Of a stretch of DNA of 64,000 nt, positions 8,267 to 17,053 are shown in pieces. The translations under genes and the position numbers were made by a program. Below the pieces are notes generated by a model. The model was not told the DNA's origin and did not search any database. It worked only from the letters and a program-made list of their open reading frames with translations. The stretch is from Geomonas diazotrophica (lineage in GTDB: Bacteria > Desulfobacterota > Desulfuromonadia > Geobacterales > Geobacteraceae), in contig NZ_JAHLMF010000001.1 of assembly GCF_018919385.1 (NCBI RefSeq), forward strand, positions 124,001-188,000, read 5' to 3'. Numbering within the stretch: the first letter of the stretch is position 1; each line of letters starts with the position of its first letter.

Positions 8267-8722
8267 TTACCTGCGCCACCCGGCCCACACCGGGACACCC
8301 GCCTGGTCGCGCAACTGCAGCACCGCGTCCCCTTTTTTGACTTCCGCAGCGATGATGGCGGGCTTTCCGTCGAAGGTCACCCGTGCCCCCTTTACCTCCA
8401 CCCTGTCCCCCTTCTCGATCCTGGTGTCGAGGCGTTCCAGGAACCAGGCCGGGCCAAGGTGAACCGGGATGGTCTCCTGCCCGGTTCTCAGCAGAAGGTG
8501 CACGCCGTTGCCCGGCCCCTTCCTGGCCGACATCAGCTCAACCTTGGCCACCTCCCCGCTCACCGTCTCAACCTTGGCCGGGTCGTAGAGCCGCTGGTAG
8601 GCACCTTTCATGCCCCATCCACCACTGCCGCGCCACCCCTGCCAGGGAGCTCCCCACGCCGACGCGGCGAATGCCACGGCAAGCAGAGATGCCACAACGA
8701 TGGAGATCATTCTTCTTTTCAT
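8267..8722 (-). CDS. Exported OB-fold-like protein
   Basis: 151 residues with AAGGAGG before ATG 8722. A signal peptide (1-25, ending AWGAP) is followed by a Trp/Gly-rich segment and then one domain of about 100 residues with the pattern VSGEVAKVE, VHLLLRTGQETIPVHLGPAWFL, IEKGDRVEVKGARVTFDGKPA. This resembles the small periplasmic OB-fold family often annotated as DNA-binding protein and related to magnetosome MamS/MamX segments. The name DNA-binding is probably misleading for an exported protein. Its function is unknown. Confidence 0.75.
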   Translation of the reverse strand: MKRRMISIVVASLLAVAFAASAWGAPWQGWRGSGGWGMKGAYQRLYDPAKVETVSGEVAKVELMSARKGPGNGVHLLLRTGQETIPVHLGPAWFLERLDTRIEKGDRVEVKGARVTFDGKPAIIAAEVKKGDAVLQLRDQAGVPVWAGWRR

Positions 8723-9021
8723 AAGAACCTCCTTGTGTGAGATTTATGAAGGATACCACGAAGCGGCAATACCGCTTCAAGCTGCAGCCCAAAGCCGGAC
8801 CGGAGGGGCACACGTGAGCACGCACCTGATGGAACAACTCCTAACCGGTAGTGCAGCATCTCAAGCAGCCCCCCCACCCCTCTCGCGGGATTTTCCTTCC
8901 GGTTTACGGCCCCCCAGAGGTTAATGCTTTCATATCTGGTATCCTAATGGGCGTTGCCCCGTGGGGATCATGACTTTTCTGCGGGTGACGGTACGATTCA
9001 GAACCGGGCAGGAGGTCACAG
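8723..9021. other. Divergent intergenic region
   Basis: These 299 bases lie between the OB-fold gene (minus) and the SDR gene (plus). They include a C-run near 8870-8880 and a GTATCCTAAT element at about 8940-8949 that could be a -10 for the SDR gene. No ORF or hairpin of note was seen. Confidence 0.3.
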
Positions 9022-10026
9022 ATGAACGGAACTTCAGGCAGGGTCGTCGTCATCACCGGCGCTTCGGCCGGGCTAGGGCGCGCCACGGCACGGGCCTTTG
9101 CCCGCGAGGGGGCGCACATTGGGCTGTTCGCCAGGAACCGCGAGCGGCTGGAGGCGGCCAGGGAGGAGGTGGAGCGCCTTGGGGGAAAGGCGTTGGTGCT
9201 GGTGGGGGACGTGGCCGACGCGCGGCGCGTCGAGGAGGCGGCGGACGAGGTGGAGCGGGAGTTCGGCCCCATCGACGTCTGGGTGAACAACGCCATGACC
9301 TCGGTCTTCTCCTCCTTCAAGGAGATGACTGCGGAGGAGTTCAGGCGGGTGACCGAGGTGACCTACCTCGGGGCGGTGCACGGCACCATGGCGGCACTGA
9401 AACGGATGCTGCCGCGCAACCGGGGTATGGTGATCCAGGTGGGCTCGGCGCTGTCGGATCGCAGCATACCGCTGCAGTCGGCCTACTGCGGCGCCAAGCA
9501 CGGCATGAGGGGCTTCACCGACTCGATCCGCTGCGAACTGATCCATGAGAAAAGCCGGGTGCACCTGACCATGGTGCAACTCCCGGCGATGAACACCCCG
9601 CAGTTCGACTGGGTCGAGTCGCGCCTCCCCAACCGGCCGCAGCCGGTCCCTCCCATCTACCAGCCGGAGGTGGCCGCCGATACCATCGTCTGGGCATCGC
9701 ACCGCAGGCGCCGGGAAATTTACGTCGGGCTGCCCACGCTCAAGGCGATGTGGGGCAACAAGGTCGCCCGTGGCCTGCTCGACCTCTACCTCGGCCTCAC
9801 CGGGTACAAGTCGCAGCAGACCGACGAACCGGAGCGGCCCGACCGCGCCGCCAACCTTTGGGAAAGCGTGCCCGGCCCCTACGGCGCGCACGGGCGTTTC
9901 GACGCCCGATCCAAGGGGTTCAGCACCCAGGTCTGGCTCTCGCAGCGCAAGTGGGGCCTGGGGGCCCTGGTCGCCGGCACCATCGCGGCCGCCGCGGTTT
10001 TCTCCGCGGCTAGACGGAAAGGGTAA
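9022..10026 (+). CDS. Short-chain dehydrogenase/reductase with C-terminal membrane segment
   Basis: 334 residues with AGGAGGT before ATG 9022. The Rossmann fold fills residues 7-200: the NAD(P) motif TGASAGLG, the NNA motif (VWVNNAMT), and the catalytic Ser (QVGSAL) with YCGAK (Tyr and Lys four apart). The basic residues after the glycine motif (ARNRER) suggest NADPH preference. Unlike classical 250-residue SDRs it has about 85 extra residues and ends with a hydrophobic helix (about 312-328, LVAGTIAAAAVFSAA) followed by RRKG, so it is probably tail-anchored. The substrate is unknown. Confidence 0.88.
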   Translation: MNGTSGRVVVITGASAGLGRATARAFAREGAHIGLFARNRERLEAAREEVERLGGKALVLVGDVADARRVEEAADEVEREFGPIDVWVNNAMTSVFSSFKEMTAEEFRRVTEVTYLGAVHGTMAALKRMLPRNRGMVIQVGSALSDRSIPLQSAYCGAKHGMRGFTDSIRCELIHEKSRVHLTMVQLPAMNTPQFDWVESRLPNRPQPVPPIYQPEVAADTIVWASHRRRREIYVGLPTLKAMWGNKVARGLLDLYLGLTGYKSQQTDEPERPDRAANLWESVPGPYGAHGRFDARSKGFSTQVWLSQRKWGLGALVAGTIAAAAVFSAARRKG

Positions 10027-10098
10027 GTGATACCTCGCCAACTGCCCCTCTCCCGGAGGACGAGGGGAAAGACCGGAAGGGAGGGATCATAATGCGAA

Positions 10099-10127
10099 AG
10101 GGGGGGCGGCTGCTGCCGTCCCCCCTT
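10099..10127. terminator. G/C-rich hairpin terminator
   Basis: AGGGGGG-CGGC, loop TGCT, then GCCG-CCCCCCT with one mismatch. It lies between the SDR gene (ends 10026, +) and the receiver-like gene (ends 10134, -). T-rich sequence follows on both strands, so it may be bidirectional. Confidence 0.7.
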
Positions 10128-10133
10128 CTTGCG

Positions 10134-10871
10134 TCATTCCTTGTGCTTCTTGAAGTAGGCCAGGAACTCCTGGCGCGTGAGCCACGTCTTGCGCACCAGG
10201 TGCTCGATGCTGCGGCTCATGGCCAGGCGTTCGCCGTCCTTCATCTCCCCCTTGAGCAGCACGAAGAACGGGATGTTCCGCGTCTGCGGGTAGAGCCGGA
10301 AACGCTCCAGGAGCTCGAACGCGGCCTGGTCCGGGAGCATCAGCGCGCAGAACATCATGTAGGGATGCACTATGGTGCCCAGGGCCACCGCCTCCTTGGC
10401 GGTGTAGGCGTTCACCACCTCGAAGCCGAGCTTCGTGATGGCGTGCTGCACCTGCTCCTCCCCCTTGCGGGTCACCAGCATCACCTGCAGGTCGTAGTCG
10501 TCCGACTCGTCGGTGAGCCCCAGTTGCTTCAGCTTCCTGGTCATGTAGGGCGTGTCGATGGGGAGGGTGAAAAAGCCCGCCACCGGGAAGACGGCGCCGA
10601 CTTGGCCGATCTCGCTCAGGTACATGGGGAGGATCGGGATCTCCCGGGTCGCCTGGTTCTCCTTCAGGGCCAGCAGCACCCCCCAGCCGTCGTCGGACCA
10701 GGGGGAAAGATCCAAAAGGATCGCCCGCGGGGTGCACCCGGAGAGCTCGGACACCTTGGCCGTCCTGGCGCGGTGCCCCCCTTCGGCGAGGTAGCTACAG
10801 ACGATGGCGCCGCGCTCCACCCTCTCGCCCAGTCCCATGATCCAGAGTTCTCGCTCGTCACATTCGATCAT
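10134..10871 (-). CDS. Tandem receiver-like response regulator
   Basis: 245 residues with AAGGAGC before ATG 10871. Two CheY-like folds can be traced. The first (about 12-118) keeps ILLDLSPW, with Asp near 54 as the probable phosphate acceptor. The second (about 125-240) starts LQVMLVTRKGEEQ, lacks the acidic pair and has MFCALMLPD in place of the phosphoacceptor loop. There is no output domain. It may be a phosphate-sink or adaptor protein. It stands alone: the neighbours on both sides are on the opposite strand. Confidence 0.65.
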   Translation of the reverse strand: MIECDERELWIMGLGERVERGAIVCSYLAEGGHRARTAKVSELSGCTPRAILLDLSPWSDDGWGVLLALKENQATREIPILPMYLSEIGQVGAVFPVAGFFTLPIDTPYMTRKLKQLGLTDESDDYDLQVMLVTRKGEEQVQHAITKLGFEVVNAYTAKEAVALGTIVHPYMMFCALMLPDQAAFELLERFRLYPQTRNIPFFVLLKGEMKDGERLAMSRSIEHLVRKTWLTRQEFLAYFKKHKE

Positions 10872-11180
10872 CGGTGCTCCTTTATCGTTCCCGCCGTTGC
10901 GCTCCCGCTGCCTCTGTCAGGGCGGGCGGGACAGCTCCGGGGGTCGAATTTTTAATGGTTTGCAGCGCGCGCCGCCACGGAACCGACTGACGGCCACCAG
11001 CCGTAATGCCGCTCCCACAGCGTAGTTTCGATCCATTCCCCGCAGAGTACACTGAGAATTTTTAATAAATAACATATTTTACCCGCAGAGCAAGAAAAAG
11101 TTGCGAGCTGTTGAATTGGCCGGCGATATATGATACCAATCGCTGGTCGTCTGTCAGGCATGCCTATAGGAGGGGAAGCT
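10872..11180. other. Divergent intergenic region, AT-rich core
   Basis: These 309 bases separate divergent genes. An AT-rich core lies at about 11056-11080 (AATTTTTAATAAATAACAT) and probably contains promoter elements for the DUF362 gene. AGGAGGGG at 11168-11175 is the ribosome binding site that fixes that gene's start at 11181. No ORF is supported. Confidence 0.4.
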
Positions 11181-12287
11181 ATGAGGAGCAAGGTGTTTTT
11201 TGCGGATATGAGGGCGGGGGCCAAGGAAAATCTGTTCGGCAAGATCGGCCGGCTGATGCAGCAGGCCGGATTGGCGCAGAGCGTCGCGCCCGGGGACCTG
11301 GTCGCCGTGAAGGTCCACTTCGGCGAGCGGGGCAACCACACCTTCATCCGTCCGATATTCCTGCGCCGCGTGGTGGACGAGATCAAGGCGTTGGAGGGGA
11401 AACCGTTTCTGACCGATTCCTCCACCCTCTACCCCGGCGAGCGCAAGGAGGCGGTCTCCGCCCTGGCCTGCGCCGTGGAAAACGGCTTCGCCTACGCCGT
11501 CGTGAACGCGCCGCTCATCATGTGCGACGGCCTGAAGGGGCATAATGCCAAGGATATACAGGTGGACGGCGAGATACTGAAGACGGTCAACATCGGCGCT
11601 GAGATCCTCGAAGCGGACGCGCTCATCGCGGTTTCGCATTTCAAGTGCCACGAACTGACCGGGTTCGGCGGGACCCTGAAGAACCTCGGGATGGGGTGCT
11701 CGAGCCGCACAGGGAAGATGCAGCAGCACTCCACGGTGGCGCCCAAGGTGGCGGAGCGGTTCTGCAACGGCTGCAGCGTCTGCCTGAAGTCCTGCGCCCA
11801 TGCCGCAATCGCCATCATCGAAGGGAAGGCCCAGATCGACCCCGCCGCCTGCGTGGGGTGCAGCCGCTGCATCACCGCGTGCCAGAGGAAGGCGATCAAC
11901 ATCCAGTGGAACGAGAGCGCGTCGCTGGTCATGCGCAAGATGGCCGAATACGCCAAGGGGGCCCTTTACGGGAAGCAGGGAAAGACCCTCTTTTTGAACT
12001 TCATCACCCAGGTCTCCCCCGCCTGCGACTGCTACGGGCACGCCGACGCCCCCATCGTCAACGACATAGGCATCTGCGCCTCGGCCGACCCGGTGGCGCT
12101 GGACCAGGCCTGCGCCGACCTGGTCAACAACGCCCGCGGCAACCAGGAGACCGCGCTCGCCAGCGGCCACGAGCCAGGCGGCGACAAGTTCCGCGGCGTC
12201 CACCCGGAGATCGATTGGGAAGTGCAGTTGGAGCACGCCGAAAAGATCGGGATCGGGACCAGGGGCTACGAGCTGGTCAGAATCTGA
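11181..12287 (+). CDS. DUF362 protein with 2x[4Fe-4S] ferredoxin domain
   Basis: 368 residues. I choose ATG 11181 because AGGAGGGG lies directly before it; an in-frame ATG at 11130 would add 17 residues without a site. DUF362 covers about 1-185 and 245-340 (VAVKVHFGERGNHTFIRP, FLTDSSTLY, HFKCHELTGFGGTLKNLGMG). A bacterial ferredoxin insert at about 190-245 has CNGCSVCLKSC and CVGCSRCITAC, enough for two [4Fe-4S] clusters. Proteins of this family are cytoplasmic iron-sulfur proteins of unclear function, often near redox or cofactor genes. The electron partner is unknown. Confidence 0.87.
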   Translation: MRSKVFFADMRAGAKENLFGKIGRLMQQAGLAQSVAPGDLVAVKVHFGERGNHTFIRPIFLRRVVDEIKALEGKPFLTDSSTLYPGERKEAVSALACAVENGFAYAVVNAPLIMCDGLKGHNAKDIQVDGEILKTVNIGAEILEADALIAVSHFKCHELTGFGGTLKNLGMGCSSRTGKMQQHSTVAPKVAERFCNGCSVCLKSCAHAAIAIIEGKAQIDPAACVGCSRCITACQRKAINIQWNESASLVMRKMAEYAKGALYGKQGKTLFLNFITQVSPACDCYGHADAPIVNDIGICASADPVALDQACADLVNNARGNQETALASGHEPGGDKFRGVHPEIDWEVQLEHAEKIGIGTRGYELVRI

Positions 12288-12356
12288 GTAACAGGTTGAG
12301 GTTACGGTTGAGGTTGAGGAATTTCTTAACCTTAACCTCAGCCTAAACCTGTCTTA
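12288..12356. repeat. Long imperfect inverted repeat of GGTTGAGGTT units
   Basis: The left arm (ACAGGTTGAGGTTACGGTT...) pairs with the right arm (...AACCTTAACCTCAGCC and TAAACCTGT) around a short loop near 12320-12328. It lies between convergent genes and the right end touches the last codons of the barrel gene. It may work as a terminator, but the unit looks like a dispersed intergenic repeat. Confidence 0.55.
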
Positions 12357-13979
12357 CAAGAAGCTCCCCCCATCCAGCGAGATCAGCAGGGAGAAATCGT
12401 TCTCCCTGCGGTCCTCGGTCAGGTTGTTCACTTCGTTGTACTCGCCTTTCACAGCCAGGCTTGGCTGCCGGCTCCAGTTGAAGAACCGCGCCAGGGGATA
12501 AACGGCCTTCAACTTGGCCCCGAACGTCTCCTTGCCGGTGCCCGGCACCCCGGTGCACTCCCGTTTGTACCCCCCCTTGATCTCGTAGTCGACCCTTTTC
12601 TCGAGCAGCTTCCCGGACACTCCCAGGTTCAGCGCGTACTGGTCGGTGCGCTGCGCCGCGTTGAAGTCCGTGATCCTCTTCAAGGAGAGGTCCGGAAGGA
12701 GCGTAAAGCTCCCCGCCGAGAACCTGGGCAGGAAGCCGAGGCTGGTCGTGGCCAGCTCCCGCTGCTGCCGCAGACGGTCGATACGCTGCGACATCCCCCC
12801 GCGCACCCCCAAATCCCAGCTACCCGCCAGGTAGTTCAGCTGCCCCGAAACCGCGTCCTCCGCCACGTCCTTGGGCAGCGTGCCGAGCGGCTCCCTGCCG
12901 CTGTCGATAACGGTTTTGCGGTACTGCAGCGCCAGGGGCAACATCTTCACCCCCCGGAAGCGGTAGCCGAAGACACCCTCGTAGCGGTTCGCCCTGGGTG
13001 CGAGCGGGTTGTTCTCGACGTTGTCGTTGTAGCGCGAAAGCTTCACGTCGAAGGCGTGCAAAGCCAGGACGGTCTCCACGCCGAAGCTTCCCCCTTCCCT
13101 GTCGCGCGGGGGACCGGCGCTCATGAGCAGGTACCTGGGGCCGGTCCGCTCGTAGAGCGCGGTGTAGCGGCTGGGGCCCCACCCCCCCGAGAGTTTGAGC
13201 CGGTAGGCGGTGTCGCGCATGGGCGAAGTCAGGTCGGAGGTGCTGGCATCGTAGCTCGAACAATCGTACTCCGCCTCGGCCGCAACCAGCCCCTTCAGTG
13301 GCTTCAGCTGCGCCACGAAGCCGGCCACGTCACCCCGCCTCGCGCCCGCCGCGGGCCAGCGCCCCTCCCGGTCCAGGGACTTGCGGCCGGAAAGCAGGAT
13401 GGTCTTGAAGCTGGCGCTCTCGTCCAGAAGCGACAGCTCGCCGGTTGCCCCCACCAGGGTATCGTCCGCCCCCTCCCCGTGCGCGTCCGAGGTCGCAAAG
13501 GTCTCCAGGGTGGCCCGGTTGCCGAAGCTCCCGGTGAGGAATGAGAAGCGTCCGCCCCGCCCCCGCACCTCCTGCAGCGTGTTCCTGGTCTGCTTCAGCT
13601 GCAGGTCGCCCATCTCGACCAAAAGCTTGTAGCCGCTGCCGCCGTACTCGCCTCGCTGCAGCACGAAGGCGGGGACCCCGCTCCCGGGCTCCTTAGGGTA
13701 CTCCGCCCGGAATTCGGTGCGAGAGCCGGGAGCGACGGGGGACGGTGCATCCAGGCGAAGCCCCGGCAGTTGCAGGGGGAAGATGTCAGGTTGGGCAGGG
13801 AGAGACGTAGCGGACGCGGCGGGCGGGCCGGGCTCGGGATACGAGGCGCCGGCGGGGGGAGGTGCCGCGGCGAAAAGCGCCGCCAGCAACAGGCACGGAA
13901 CGAAGGACGCCCCGGCAGAGGATCTGCCAGGGCGAGGTATCAAGCTGTGGGTCGTCGATTCAAGCGGCATCCGGCGCAC
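12354..13979 (-). CDS. Predicted outer-membrane beta-barrel protein
   Basis: 541 residues, not assigned to a named family. A signal peptide (about residues 25-46, PCLLLAALFAAAPPPAGAS) is followed by a Pro-rich linker. From about 90 onward alternating hydrophobic/polar strands are common (YKLLVEMGDLQLKQT, FSFLTGSFGNRATLETFAT, YNEVNNLTEDRRENDFSLLISL). The C-terminus ends in a hydrophobic residue (GGSFL), as in many barrels. Such proteins form pores or scaffolds in the outer membrane. The start is uncertain: GTG 13979 and ATG 13970 both lack a clear ribosome binding site. It lies 55 bp downstream of an NtrC-type regulator gene and may belong to its operon. Confidence 0.7.
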   Translation of the reverse strand: MRRMPLESTTHSLIPRPGRSSAGASFVPCLLLAALFAAAPPPAGASYPEPGPPAASATSLPAQPDIFPLQLPGLRLDAPSPVAPGSRTEFRAEYPKEPGSGVPAFVLQRGEYGGSGYKLLVEMGDLQLKQTRNTLQEVRGRGGRFSFLTGSFGNRATLETFATSDAHGEGADDTLVGATGELSLLDESASFKTILLSGRKSLDREGRWPAAGARRGDVAGFVAQLKPLKGLVAAEAEYDCSSYDASTSDLTSPMRDTAYRLKLSGGWGPSRYTALYERTGPRYLLMSAGPPRDREGGSFGVETVLALHAFDVKLSRYNDNVENNPLAPRANRYEGVFGYRFRGVKMLPLALQYRKTVIDSGREPLGTLPKDVAEDAVSGQLNYLAGSWDLGVRGGMSQRIDRLRQQRELATTSLGFLPRFSAGSFTLLPDLSLKRITDFNAAQRTDQYALNLGVSGKLLEKRVDYEIKGGYKRECTGVPGTGKETFGAKLKAVYPLARFFNWSRQPSLAVKGEYNEVNNLTEDRRENDFSLLISLDGGSFL

Positions 13980-14034
13980 CTGGTGCTGCGGTCCGTTACC
14001 CGCGAGGGTGCAGTGGAACCTCCCGGGTGCTCTC

Positions 14035-15405
14035 CTACTTCAGGAAACCGAATTTCTTCATGCGGTAGCGGAACGCATCGATGCCGAGGTTCAGCTTCTT
14101 GGCGGCCTTGGACTGGTTCCAGTCGGTCATCTCCAGGGACTGCTTGATCAGCTCGCGCTCCACCTCCTCGATGTCGATCCCCTCGGGGGGGAGCTTGAAG
14201 GTGGTAAGCGGCACGGTGGCCTGCGAGGCCTTGGCCACGATCTCGAGCGGCAGGTTCTCGAGAAGCAGGTTTTCGTCGTTGCCCAGGATGATGGCGCGCT
14301 CGATGACGTTCTTGAGCTCGCGGATGTTGCCGGGCCAGTTGTACTCGACCAGGAGCTTCTCCGCCATGCTGGAGATCCCCTTGGTCGGCTTGTTGAACTC
14401 CCTCGAGAAGACCTCGATGAAGTGGTTGGCCAGCACCAGGATGTCCTCCTTGCGCTCTCGCAGGGCGGGGAGGAAGATCGGGATGACCTGGAGCCGGTAG
14501 TACAGGTCGTTTCTGAAGGACTTGTCCTCGATCGCCTTAATCAGGTCCTTGTTGGTCGCGGAGATGATCCTGACGTCGACGGGGATCACCTTGGCGCCGC
14601 CGATGCGACGGAAGGTGCGGTCCTCGAGGAAACGCAGCAGCTTGGCCTGCATGCCGATCTCCATGTCCCCGATTTCGTCCAGGAACACGGTGCCGCCGTC
14701 GGCCAACTCGAAGAGCCCCTTCTTGGAGGTCTTGGCGTCGGTGAAGGCCCCCTTCTCGTGACCGAAGAGCTCGCTCTCCAAGAGGGTGGAGGGAACGGCG
14801 GCGCAGTTGATGGCGACGAAAGGCTTGTCGGCACGGGCGGATTCGTAGTGGATGTACTTCGCCACCAGTTCCTTGCCGGTACCCGACTCCCCCTGCACCA
14901 GGACGGTTGTGGCGTCGCTCTTTGCCACCTTGGCCATCATCTCCAGCACGTTTTTCATGTGCTTGGAGCTCCCCAGGATCTTGGGCGGTCCCTGCTTCTT
15001 GTGCTCGCTGCGAAGCTGCACCACCTCGCGGCGCAGCTCGGAGGTCTCCAGGGCCTTCCTGACCACCAGCGCCATCTCGTCCAGGTTGAAGGGCTTGTTG
15101 ATGTAGTCGTAGGCCCCGTGGCGCATGGTGTTCACCGCAGTCTCCAGGCCTCCCTGGGCGGTCACCATGATCACCAGGATCTCTTCGTCGATCTCCTTGA
15201 GTCGCTGCAAAACCTCAAGGCCGTTGATGCCGGGGAGATGGTAGTCCAGCAGCACCAGTTCGGGCTGCTCTTCCCGGGCGATCCTGAGCGCGTCCTCGCC
15301 CGTCCCGGCGGTGCATACCTCGTACCCCTGCTTCTTGAGGTTCTGCTCCAGGGACCAGCGGATCAGGTGCTCATCGTCGACGACCATTATTTTTGCTCTG
15401 CGCAT
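14035..15405 (-). CDS. NtrC-family sigma-54-dependent response regulator
   Basis: 456 residues with AAGGAGC before ATG 15405. The receiver domain (5-118) has the acidic pair VVDDE, phosphoacceptor Asp54 (LLDYHLPG) and KPF. The AAA+ domain (about 145-375) has Walker A GESGTGKE (172-179), the sigma-54 contact loop GAFTDA (219-224) and Walker B FLDEIGDM (241-248). The Fis-type helix-turn-helix is at the end (about 415-455, WNQSKAAKKLNLGIDAFRYRMKKFG). All catalytic parts are present. It is encoded directly after a heme-containing kinase, which is the likely partner. The target genes are unknown; the downstream barrel gene and the cytochrome at the window start are possible targets. Confidence 0.93.
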   Translation of the reverse strand: MRRAKIMVVDDEHLIRWSLEQNLKKQGYEVCTAGTGEDALRIAREEQPELVLLDYHLPGINGLEVLQRLKEIDEEILVIMVTAQGGLETAVNTMRHGAYDYINKPFNLDEMALVVRKALETSELRREVVQLRSEHKKQGPPKILGSSKHMKNVLEMMAKVAKSDATTVLVQGESGTGKELVAKYIHYESARADKPFVAINCAAVPSTLLESELFGHEKGAFTDAKTSKKGLFELADGGTVFLDEIGDMEIGMQAKLLRFLEDRTFRRIGGAKVIPVDVRIISATNKDLIKAIEDKSFRNDLYYRLQVIPIFLPALRERKEDILVLANHFIEVFSREFNKPTKGISSMAEKLLVEYNWPGNIRELKNVIERAIILGNDENLLLENLPLEIVAKASQATVPLTTFKLPPEGIDIEEVERELIKQSLEMTDWNQSKAAKKLNLGIDAFRYRMKKFGFLK

Positions 15406-15485
15406 GGCGGCTCCTTAGGATGTGGTGCCGGGCTTGCTGGCCCGGAGTGGTCGGGGTCTGCCGTACTGCTTTCTGCTGCGATCGC

Positions 15486-17000
15486 TCAACTGATTATGCC
15501 GGTGCTCAAATGTGCCCGTTCCAGCTCCTCCTGGCTCGGGCAATACGCCGGGAGCTCAACCGAGAAGGTAGTGCCGACGCCATCCTGGCTGACGCAGGAG
15601 AGGCGCCCCCCGTGCTGCTCGATGAGCCGGTGGCTGATAGCCAGGCCAAGTCCGGTGCCCTGGGCCTTGGTGGTGAAGAACGGAGTGAAGATCTTTTCCA
15701 GGATCTGCGGCGGGATCCCAGGGCCGGTGTCGGTCACCCGCACCCGCACCATGTCCATGCCGTCGACGTTGGCCAGCGTGCTGGCCACGGTGAGGGTCCC
15801 CCCCGACTGCATCGCCTGCACCGCGTTCAGGAACAGGTTCAGGAACACCTGCTGGATCTGCTTGGGGTCGACGTAGACCGGAGGGAGGTCCTCGGCGAGC
15901 TCCAGCTTCTTCTCGATGTTCTTGCCGCCTCGGTGCTGCGAGGCGAAGATCAGGATCTTCTTCAGCGCGCTGTTGATGTCGGTGCAGGTGGGCTCGGCCA
16001 CGGTGGGCTTGCCGAAGAAGAGGAGGTCGTTGACCGTCTTGTCCAGCCGCGAGATCTGCTCCAGCACCTCCCCGATGATCAGGGCGCGCCCGTCCTCGGG
16101 CGAGAAGTCGTCCTTCAGGACGGTGATGGCGGCGGCGATCCCGGTGAGCGGGTTCTTGATCTCGTGGGCGATGCCGGCGGCCATCTCGCCCACCGAGGCC
16201 AGACGGTCGGCACGCTCCATCTGCTGGTAGTGGTAGGTCTCCAGCTCCTTCTTGGCCCGGTCCAGCCGGTCCACCATGGAGTCGAAGGAGACGATCAGGC
16301 GGCCGATCTCGTCCTTCCCTTCCGGGGTCATGCGCACGGAGAGGTCTCCCGCCTCCACCCGGGCCATGTTCTTGGCCAGCTGGTTCAGCGGCTTCTTCAC
16401 GAACTTCAGCATGACCAGCGAGATGGCAAGCGACAGGAAGCCGATGATGGCGACGGTGGACATGACGAAGAGCTTGGTCAGCTCGACGATGCGCCGCCTG
16501 GTCTCCACGAGCGAATAGTTGACGTTCAACAGGCCGATGATCCTGCTCTTGGCACCGTGGCACAGGTTGCATTGGCGGTTGTTGTAGATCGGCTTCACCA
16601 TGCCGAGCACCTCGCCGTACCCGTCCAGGGTGAAGACCCCCTCGCGCTTGTTGTCCAGGAATAGTTTGAAGTCGTGCTGGTCCACGACGCGCCCGACCTC
16701 GGAGGCCTGGGAGGACTTCAGGATGACGCCGTGGGGATGGAAGATGCGCACGCCCACCAGGTTTTCGCTCTGCCCCACCATCTCCAGGATCACCTTCACG
16801 TCTTCGGTGTTGCCGTGGCGCATGGAGTTGTACAGGGAGCGTTCGATGGTGTCGAGCAAAAGCTCGCTCGATTCACGGGCGGAGTTGACGAGCTGCATCT
16901 GTTCGCGCCGCAGCGTCAGGAAGGCGAAGGTCCCGATGCCGAACACGAGCAGGCAGATGGAAAGCACGATAACCCGCGATGTGAGACTCTTGAAAATCAG
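15486..17000 (-). CDS. Histidine kinase with periplasmic c-type heme
   Basis: 504 residues if started at CTG 17000. The only standard start in this frame near the beginning, GTG 16967, lacks a ribosome binding site and falls inside the first membrane helix. GGAGG at 17005-17009 points to CTG 17000 (or ATT 16997), giving xIFKSLTSRVIVL before the helix. Parts: TM about 10-30; periplasmic domain with heme site CNLCH (about 144-148); TM about 177-200; HAMP to about 250; HisKA with AAGIAHEIKNP (His about 279); HATPase with N box (FLNLFLNAVQAM), DTGPGIP and GTGLGLA. Partner: the NtrC-type regulator 80 bp downstream. Likely senses redox state or a gaseous ligand in the periplasm. Confidence 0.9.
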   Translation of the reverse strand: MIFKSLTSRVIVLSICLLVFGIGTFAFLTLRREQMQLVNSARESSELLLDTIERSLYNSMRHGNTEDVKVILEMVGQSENLVGVRIFHPHGVILKSSQASEVGRVVDQHDFKLFLDNKREGVFTLDGYGEVLGMVKPIYNNRQCNLCHGAKSRIIGLLNVNYSLVETRRRIVELTKLFVMSTVAIIGFLSLAISLVMLKFVKKPLNQLAKNMARVEAGDLSVRMTPEGKDEIGRLIVSFDSMVDRLDRAKKELETYHYQQMERADRLASVGEMAAGIAHEIKNPLTGIAAAITVLKDDFSPEDGRALIIGEVLEQISRLDKTVNDLLFFGKPTVAEPTCTDINSALKKILIFASQHRGGKNIEKKLELAEDLPPVYVDPKQIQQVFLNLFLNAVQAMQSGGTLTVASTLANVDGMDMVRVRVTDTGPGIPPQILEKIFTPFFTTKAQGTGLGLAISHRLIEQHGGRLSCVSQDGVGTTFSVELPAYCPSQEELERAHLSTGIIS

Positions 17001-17009
17001 GGTGCCTCC
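17000..17009 (-). promoter_or_regulatory. Ribosome binding site implying a non-ATG start
   Basis: On the minus strand GGAGG is followed by CACC and then CTG-ATT-TTC. No ATG, GTG or TTG occurs in frame between this site and GTG 16967, 41 nt from the GGAGG. This decides the kinase start in favour of CTG 17000 or ATT 16997. Confidence 0.5.
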
Positions 17010-17053
17010 GGTTTCGGGCGCTGTCCCCCCTCCCGGGAGGGGCCATCTGCAGC

